Below are positions 58,039 through 64,000 of a DNA stretch of 64,000 bases, piece by piece (position 1 is the stretch's first letter; every line of letters begins with the position of its first letter). The stretch comes from Leptasterias polaris. Lineage: Eukaryota > Echinodermata > Asteroidea > Forcipulatida > Asteriidae. The stretch is from assembly GCA_037783415.1 (NCBI GenBank), contig JAZGTN010000051.1, positions 186,001-250,000 of the forward strand. The letters are read 5' to 3'. The notes below the pieces were generated by a model, which saw only the letters and a program-made list of their open reading frames with translations, did not search any database and was not told where the DNA came from. The translations under genes were made by a program, and so were the position numbers.

Positions 58039-58281
58039 CGAACAATAACAAAGAGTTGTTCGGTCTGTAACCGAACACCTAAAAAACAAACCGAACAATA
58101 ACAAAGAGTTGTTCGGGGTTTACCCCGAACACCTAAAAACCGAACAATAACAAAGAGTTGTTCGGTCTGTAGACCGAACACCTAAAAAAACCGAACAATA
58201 ACAAAGAGTTGTTCGGTCTGTGGACCGAACACCTAAAAACGGAACAAAAACAAGAGGTGTTCCGGGTGTGCCCGAACACCT
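58039..58281 (-). repeat. Micro-array of five 5'-end hairpins
   Basis: Five units of CGAACAATAACAAAGAG plus a hairpin whose loop and inner stem vary (GGTCTGTAGACC, GGGGTTTACCCC and others) while the outer stem stays TGTTCGG/CCGAACA. In several units a change in one arm is matched in the other, so pairing is kept. Confidence 0.85.
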
Positions 58282-58383
58282 AATTATTTATAACTGACCT
58301 TAATAATGCTTGTACGGCTAGCTATGGAATGTTCTTGCATGTGTGGTACGACGTGTGTGTGGATTTCACACACTACGGAAGCG

Positions 58384-59608
58384 TTAAAGGGGCCACAACA
58401 ATTTCTTTTTCTTCAAAATGCTATCTCGCCGCGGCGAGTTACTTTATTGCCGCGGCGAGTTATGTACTATCTCGCCGCGGTGAGTTACTTTCTCTTCGCG
58501 GCGAGTTACCAACTGCGAGTGAGCCGCAGCGTGACTGTGTCACATAATGCATTCTTGGATGACGAGAGGATAGATCTATCTGTTGTGTGCTTAAGGGGAA
58601 AAGCGAAATCATACATGTAACCCTGTGTAAACAGACCATAAGATGAGACTAGTGTGACCACAAAAAAAAACATTTTTCTATGTTATTAAACATATTATGC
58701 ATCGTATAGAGTGTTTTTAGAAGACACGCACAACAAATAGTAGGACCGGAACGCACTCAAAGTGTTCAAAAAGCTTTAGGTTTAATGTTATAAGATTTTC
58801 CCCCTGTTAATGGAGAATCATGTATAGAGAATGGGCTTTAAAAACATATGAGGCGTTATGTGTATAGTTCTTAATAAGGAAGTGGGGGGGGGGGGGGGTT
58901 AGTAAAAGAGCAAAGACACAAAGGGAACAAGTGTTGGTAGGGGGTGGGGTTTGGATAGGAAAGAGGGTGTGAGAAAGAATTAATTAGGAGACTGCCCAAT
59001 TAAACTTAAGCGACATAGCAATGTGGAGCGGAAAATTTGAAACTAATTCCGGTGATAGCAAAAGAGAAATTGGCAGAGTGAAAAGGGAAAACACATGTTA
59101 TCGGTGTGGTCTCTGGTAATAAATCATCCCCTGACTGTTTGGATGTTGTTTTTGGTGGGAGACAAATGTCTCCGTTCTCCAATTTATCAAGGCAATGGTT
59201 AAAACAGACCTAATTTTTGATGTTTTTATGCATCTACACGGAAAATAAAGTGTGGGAGATTTGTATAGAGAAGGGGGTGGGGGGGGGGGGGGGGTTGGAG
59301 GGGAAAGGGTTGTTAGAACTCACTAAAAAGAACTTTTATCCGGTGATATATGTTGAGCCACTTTTTTCTGTACCTTTAATGGAATGGCTCAAAACATATT
59401 TTACTTCATCAGTCACCATTTTTAGCTTTCCTTTTTATGAGATAGTAGCTCGCCGCGGCGAGATAGTAACTCGCCGCGGCAAGATAGTAACTCGCCGCGG
59501 CGATAATCACTTCGCCGCGGCGAGATAGTAACTCGCCGCGGCGATATAGTAACTCCCCGCGGCGAGATAGCATTTTGAAAAGAAAAACAAATTGGTGTGG
59601 CCCTTTAA
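58384..59608. mobile_element. 1.2-kb TTAA-flanked element with CCGCGG palindrome arrays at both ends
   Basis: Ends TTAAAGGGGCCACA and TGTGGCCCTTTAA, with matching inner sequence through CAAAATGCTATCTCGCCGCG. Inside each end lies an array of TCGCCGCGGCGA palindromes (about four left, six right) with a spacing of about 21 bp. The middle holds a dispersed repeat (58601-58783) and G runs. No transposase. Confidence 0.8.
59447..59571. repeat. Array of six TCGCCGCGGCGA palindromes
   Basis: Six palindromes, some with single changes, are spaced 20-21 bp by GATAGTAAC-type spacers. A mirrored array of about four occupies 58424-58507. Confidence 0.9.
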
Positions 59609-59732
59609 CACACAGATGTCGTTCATATATAGGCCTATAAATCAAAACAAGTTCAACTTCTTCAAGCAAGAAACATGGCTTCGTCGTCGGCACGGTGGTG
59701 TCTCATTTGCGGCAAGCAATTGGTTACTTGCA

Positions 59733-60787
59733 AAAAACCAATTGCCCTATGGGTGCCATGAACACACACATAATTTTAGAATCCTACTCCTTAACATTTC
59801 TGAGATATGACCCTCTACAAAATGAACAATTTGTGACATTTGAATTTCCACACAAATTCAAGACTTGTAAAAAGTTTCTGGCTTTGTACAAACCATGCTT
59901 AACCCACTATGTAGTATACCAGTTGACAATGATCAGAGACTATATAGATGGAGAAAAACATCAGACAATAGACTCTATAGTGCTTGTGGTGTTGTTTTTC
60001 TGTGTATGTGTACAGTGTTGATTGATACTACATGTAGAAGCCCGAACGCTGTAAGGCTGCCGACTCCAATTTTGTTTGTTCGTCTTGTAAAACCTTTTCA
60101 TTGTTAATCACAATAGTAACAACATTTTCATTGGATGTGATTTTTGAGGTTTTAATGAAAAATCAGACATCATCACAGTGCATAATGGTCTTAACACACT
60201 AAAAACCTTAATAGGCATATTCACTATTGTTTTGTTACATGAAGAAGTTGAGAAACCAACTTTTTTTCTCACACATGTAGACTGGATACAAAGTATTATT
60301 ATAAAAATTAGTAAATCTGTCAGTTCTGTCTCATGTTGTCAAATAACCACTTGAAAAGGCGTGTTTTGGCTTTTTTACAGGTGGACCCATCAAAGGTGTA
60401 ATTGGTCTATCCTTATATCAGGTCACACATATGAACCTAGTTTAAAACCTATGAAAGAAATCGTACATTTCACCCGCCAGGCTAAAATTTTGGTTTTTAA
60501 AGACCTATACCTTATTGATACATGCATTTGCATATAATGGCCAGTGCTACTTTTTTTGACAGTAGAATCTAGTTGATGGGATACCAGATACTGTATATTA
60601 AATTTTAGCTACAAATCTTATCTCCATTATTTTGTAGATAATTATAGACCTATAAAATGCACCAAAACACAAAAATAGCAATTTGAAGCGGGCAGGCTTA
60701 GTTTTTAGGGGGTCATATCTCAGAAATGTTAAGGAGTAGGATTGTAAAATTATGTGTGTGTTAATGGCACCCATGCATAGGGGATTG
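59733..60787. mobile_element. 1.05-kb inverted-repeat element
   Basis: The left end CAATTGCCCTATGGGTGCC with ACACACACATAATTTTA is mirrored on the right by AATTATGTGTGTGTTAATGG and CACCCATGCATAGGGGATTG. Arms are about 80 bp. An A run follows the right end. Confidence 0.75.
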
Positions 60788-60837
60788 TTAAAAAAAAAAA
60801 AAAATCTGAGATGCCTGCCAACCCATCAGGTGAGTTG

Positions 60838-61263
60838 GCATGAAATGACCTTTTTCCATAAATTACAAGACATTAGACTCATTCATAGTGTAATTACATA
60901 AGGTAAGTGAGATGGTGCTAGGAAACCTTTGTTTCAACTATATACCACATGTACCAAGTACAACCATGTAGGTAGACCTCCATGGTACAACAAACAATGG
61001 TGTGTACACACATGCAACTTACCTTTAATAATAATGTGAACATGCATAAATTTGTGTTGTGGTCTGAACCAATAGATCATGGATCTTTATGTTAAAAGCA
61101 ATGGAGCAATGCACCAAGGCATTAAAAAGACAGATCAAAACACATTGATAGACCTTCAGCTCATTCATTGGCTCTTGAGGAAATATTTAACTGCACTTTT
61201 TAATCTACAACCCCCCCCCTAAAACAAAGCTTGCTAAAAAAAGTTTGTTTACCATTTTATCAG
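60838..61263. other. No feature seen
   Basis: If the split gene is real this is its intron. Otherwise ordinary A+T-rich sequence. Confidence 0.4.
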
Positions 61264-61346
61264 ACACTGAACGATCAAAAGCGAGTCCTGTGTGGACATT
61301 TCAGTTATTGAAAGCCTTTTTGGGGGAGAGCGGGGTGTTAGTGTAA

Positions 61347-62484
61347 ATGTAATAGCAGGCCAGTTGGTATAATTTGGCTACTGCACACTTCATGCATGGT
61401 GCCAATAAACATTTTGAAATAGTGACAATTTCATGTAGTTACAGAAAGATAAAACTTGCATGTCTGCCATGAGCACTTTTATTAAAATGGTTTATTAACA
61501 TATTTATGTTTTGAGGACAGTATATATTTTTTAGCAAGTTTGTTTTAATACATAATATTTTAAGGACAGCTTCAAATACGTGTGATAACAACTTTTCGGA
61601 AAATGTTGTCGTTATGTAAAGTGCTAGTTTTTCAGAACCACAATTTTTCAAAGAGGGTAAAATATTTTCTTTGGATGATCAATATACGTCCAGGCCTGAC
61701 ACGTCATGGAGGCAATTACCTACATTGTACATGCCCATATATTTACCTTGGTGCTCCTTGAAATATTCAAATAGCCTACCATACAGGTGCCCTTTACCTA
61801 GTAAGAATTGCTTTGGTTTCTCAATTTTTACTTGAAGGATAAATTACATTTTTTGTGTGTTAATTTTTTGGGGGAACAAACAAAATTGTAAATGGGCAAA
61901 CTTTTGTAATGAAAGGTAAAAATGCGTTTTCCCCAAAAAGTTCTACTACAGGAAAGGACAGAAATGTTACATATCTTTAAAAATTCAATGACAACACATG
62001 AAGTGTATACATAATGAAACACAACAACGTAGTTATAAATGTGTAAATGTCTATGGGTGTTAACGGAAGCCTTTGAATATTTAAAAAGTGGCTTGCTCTT
62101 TTGTATTTATACTCACAAACATCTGCTTTTTAAAATCATTGTTGAACCACCCACTCCGTGAAATATACTGTGCTGATATGTAGTATTAACATGAACATTA
62201 AATCTGACAATTTATCAGATGTTGTGTTCACTGTTACAAATGAGTGTGCACCAAAAACAAAGTAATTATAATATATGTAATAAATAAAATAACTGACCAT
62301 CATCCCACCCTAATATTTATGGCTGAAGAAATTTAGAGCACAAACAAAACTTCACCTAGTACCTACAATGTACCCACCATATTTTTTGTTCAATGTAATA
62401 GGAAACAAAACGATTTTTACTTTGGCCTTTACTTACAAAACATCAAGATACATGTGTACAAGAACAGTGACCTTTATGGTTATT
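61347..62484. other. No feature seen
   Basis: A+T-rich. Short minus-strand ORFs at 61439-61651 and 61828-62022 show no domain. Confidence 0.5.
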
Positions 62485-62577
62485 ACGGAAGCCAGATAGT
62501 ACGGAAGCCGGATAGTGCCAGGAGATAAGAAGTGAAATATATTTTTCATGAGCGCGAGAATATTTTTTTGGTACCAT

Positions 62578-62820
62578 TTATCTGGCGACCGCCACATTAT
62601 CTGGCGGCCGCCACATAATTATCTGGCGGCCGCCACATGATTATCTGGCGGCCGCCACATAATTATCTGGCGGCCGCCACTTATTATCCGGCGGCCGCAA
62701 CTTAATTATCCGGCGGCCGCCACTTATTATCCGGCGGCCGCCACTTAATTATCCGGCGGCCGCCACTTAATTATCCGGCGGCCGCCACATAATTATCTGG
62801 CGGCCGCCACTTAATTATCT
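62578..62820. repeat. Array of eleven GGCGGCCGCC palindromes
   Basis: Units such as ATTATCTGGCGGCCGCCACA repeat every 21-22 bp. Two units have a changed palindrome. Spacers are A+T-rich. Confidence 0.95.
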
Positions 62821-62849
62821 GTACCACACGTTCTTTATTTTGCGGATTT

Positions 62850-63050
62850 TAAGAGGACAGGACATAGGATTCGGGGGGGGGGGGGGGGGAGACATTAAAG
62901 AGGACGTATCATAGGAACCAGGGGAGTAAAGAGGAAAGGTCATAGGTTCCGGGGGGGGGGGGTAAGAGGACAGGTCATAGGACAAGGGGGTAAGAGGACA
63001 GGTCAAAGGATCCAGGGAGGTAAGAGGACAGGTCATAAATGATCATGGGG
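62850..63050. repeat. G-rich degenerate tandem repeat
   Basis: About five units around AAGAGGACAGGTCATAGGAT followed by G runs of varying length. The Pro-rich ORF on the minus strand here is an artefact of this repeat. Confidence 0.8.
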
Positions 63051-63179
63051 GGTACACATAAATATTCTCGCGCTCATGAAAAATATATTTCACTTCTTAT
63101 CTCCTGGCACTATCCGGCTTCCGTAGGTTATTTCATAGCAAACACAACATGACAAAATGTACAAATTCTTTTTTAATAT

Positions 63180-63432
63180 TAATATTTATCATTTAGCTGT
63201 TGAGGAAGAGTTTTAGGTATATCAGGGTGGTTCGGCACATCACGGAGGAAATCCCAACAAATAGGTGCAGCCTGGAAAATTAAACTTTTTCCGAAGCCAG
63301 TGGCAAACGAAAACATCTCGTCCGCGTTGATAAATGCAATGAAGAAGCCATGATCACTCAAAACAAGATTGCACGCGATAGTCGCGATGTCAACAACGAA
63401 GTCATGAGCAACAACAAGGTCATGAGCTTGTG
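63180..63432 (-). pseudogene. RecQ-like DNA helicase fragment
   Basis: The minus strand encodes NADEMFSFATGFGKSLIFQA then APICWDFLRD. TGFGKS is a Walker A motif and the flanking F/L-F-Q pattern fits RecQ-type helicases, which use ATP to unwind DNA. Only about 80 codons are open, bounded upstream by an in-frame TAG within a hairpin and downstream by TAA-rich sequence. Helicase motifs II-VI are absent. It may be one exon of a gene with other exons outside the window, or a duplicated fragment. Confidence 0.6.
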
Positions 63433-63456
63433 TATGCTACACAAGCTCATGACCTT
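63416..63456. repeat. Perfect hairpin: 19-bp arms, 3-nt loop
   Basis: AAGGTCATGAGCTTGTGTA is followed by TGC and its exact reverse complement. It lies at the upstream edge of the helicase fragment and creates the in-frame stop. Confidence 0.95.
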
Positions 63457-64000
63457 TCACATCTTGCAGGTCCTAGCTTGTCATCCAGTCACTAATATGA
63501 ATAATACATGATTTGATGCCTCTTTACAAAAACTTGGCCACACCCTCTAAAACAAAATATCAAAGCCGTTACTACAGTCGTCAGCCGCGCCGATGAATTC
63601 AAGAACGAAAAGCGCGCCCTCTGTCGGGTTATCACGAGTATTATTGTATAAGATAGTTACGTGTATAAGATAGTGACGTCTTGGACCAAGACTATATTCA
63701 TAGTAGCATTGTGGACGGCAAACATGGCTGTACGTGTGAGTGGAGTTTCCGGGTGTTAATAAAAACCTGAACAGTCAATTTGACGAAGATTCGAAGATCT
63801 CACTCTTTTGCAAGGTTGCACAACAGGAAATGTGTTATGCAAATCATTCACTGAATTTGTTGCTTTCACTTGTTTAGCGATGTAATGCGGCGACCTGCTC
63901 TTTTTGGCCCCCAAATCGGAGAATTCCATTCAGCTTAAGAATGTTGAGTTTCTCATGTGAAATCACACTTCGAGCACTTCTGCTAAACATGAGAAGTTGA
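63457..64000. other. No feature seen
   Basis: Ordinary sequence to the window end. If the helicase fragment is real, this would be its upstream region or intron. Confidence 0.4.

Larger units (their letters stand above)
43902..58281 (-). mobile_element. 14.4-kb head-to-tail array of Helitron-like non-autonomous units
   Basis: On the minus strand, complete units end GTTAAGTCTAG (or close) preceded by a stem-loop (TTTTTGTT-ATAC-AACAAAAA or GTGTTTGT-TGTC-ACAAACAC) and followed by T. They begin with the hairpin AGGTGTTCGG...CCGAACACCT. A CTRR end with a hairpin about 11 nt upstream, and no target duplication, are Helitron hallmarks; hairpins at both ends recall Helentron/Helitron2 types. CTAG ends lie at 43902, 46348, 50008, 52547 and 55293. 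No Rep/helicase protein is encoded. Host DNA flanks are TTTATCATGA on the left and AATTATTTATAAC on the right. Confidence 0.65.
59675..61346 (+). pseudogene. Possible small gene split by a mobile element (two exons)
   Basis: A well-placed ATG (AAACATGG at 59672-59679) follows TATATA and TATAAAT sequences by about 40-50 bp. The frame reads MASSSARWCLICGKQLVTCK, a CxxC zinc-binding-like start, and is then cut by an inverted-repeat element. Beyond it, SEMPANPS runs to a CAG/GTGAGT donor at 60829 (phase 1). An acceptor before 61264 opens a phase-1 exon, DTERSKASPVWTFQLLKAFL and GESGVLV, stop at 61346. The frame agreement supports a real gene broken by insertion. No family is recognised. Confidence 0.35.
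62485..63124. mobile_element. 640-bp element with 8-bp target duplication and a NotI-type palindrome array
   Basis: Terminal repeats of about 65-70 bp start ACGGAAGCCGGATAGTGCCA; the left end has an extra 16-bp copy of its tip. TGGTTATT and AGGTTATT flank it (7 of 8 bases), a length typical of hAT elements. Inside lie a GGCGGCCGCC array and a G-rich repeat (62840-63050). No transposase. Confidence 0.85.

Noticed and set aside
62815..63036. Proline-rich minus-strand ORF
   Set aside because: Translation of a G-rich degenerate repeat.

Overview
The window is A+T-rich, intron-rich animal DNA, most likely from a marine deuterostome invertebrate. An echinoderm, perhaps a sea star, is my best guess, but that rests on gene and repeat style and not on a diagnostic marker. 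Exons are short, introns run to several kb, and most of the window is mobile-element sequence. I see nothing bacterial.

Region 1-20.1 kb (+ strand): one multi-exon gene. I assembled 24 exons by hand from splice sites, and every junction keeps the reading frame, giving a predicted protein of about 899 residues. It has an acidic Ser/Pro/Glu repeat region, two C2H2-type zinc fingers, a helical core-binding-like domain and a tyrosine-recombinase catalytic domain. The expected Arg-Lys-Arg-His-Tyr residues are all present. A tandem array of short frame-neutral exon cassettes follows, then a C-terminal domain that may be an SH3-like barrel. It looks like a host gene derived from a recombinase. Its introns hold TTAA-flanked MITEs, a solo LTR and other insertions.

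Region 20.1-28.7 kb: no convincing gene. It holds several inverted-repeat elements, a perfect 275-bp palindrome, a 19-bp-arm hairpin and a 239-bp tandem duplication.

Region 28.7-40.9 kb (+ strand): the first six coding exons of an SLC5A8/SLC5A12-like sodium-coupled monocarboxylate transporter. The rest of the gene is not found in the window. Intron 1 carries Helitron-like elements, one with possibly captured coding segments, and fold-back elements. Intron 4 carries a 46-bp minisatellite.

Region 41-43.7 kb: a decayed antisense LINE (endonuclease plus reverse transcriptase) with a nested repeat. Region 43.9-58.3 kb: a head-to-tail array of non-autonomous Helitron-like units with CTAG 3' ends, 3' hairpins and micro-arrays of 5' hairpins. 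They are full of the palindrome TGACGTCA.

Region 58.3-64 kb: two inverted-repeat elements that each carry arrays of GC-rich palindromes at about 21-bp spacing, a possible small gene split by another element, and a RecQ-like helicase fragment on the - strand.

The most unusual items are the exon-cassette array in the recombinase gene, the Helitron-like tandem array with hairpin micro-arrays, the 21-bp-period palindrome arrays, and a recurring set of perfect short-loop hairpins. All boundaries were read by eye.
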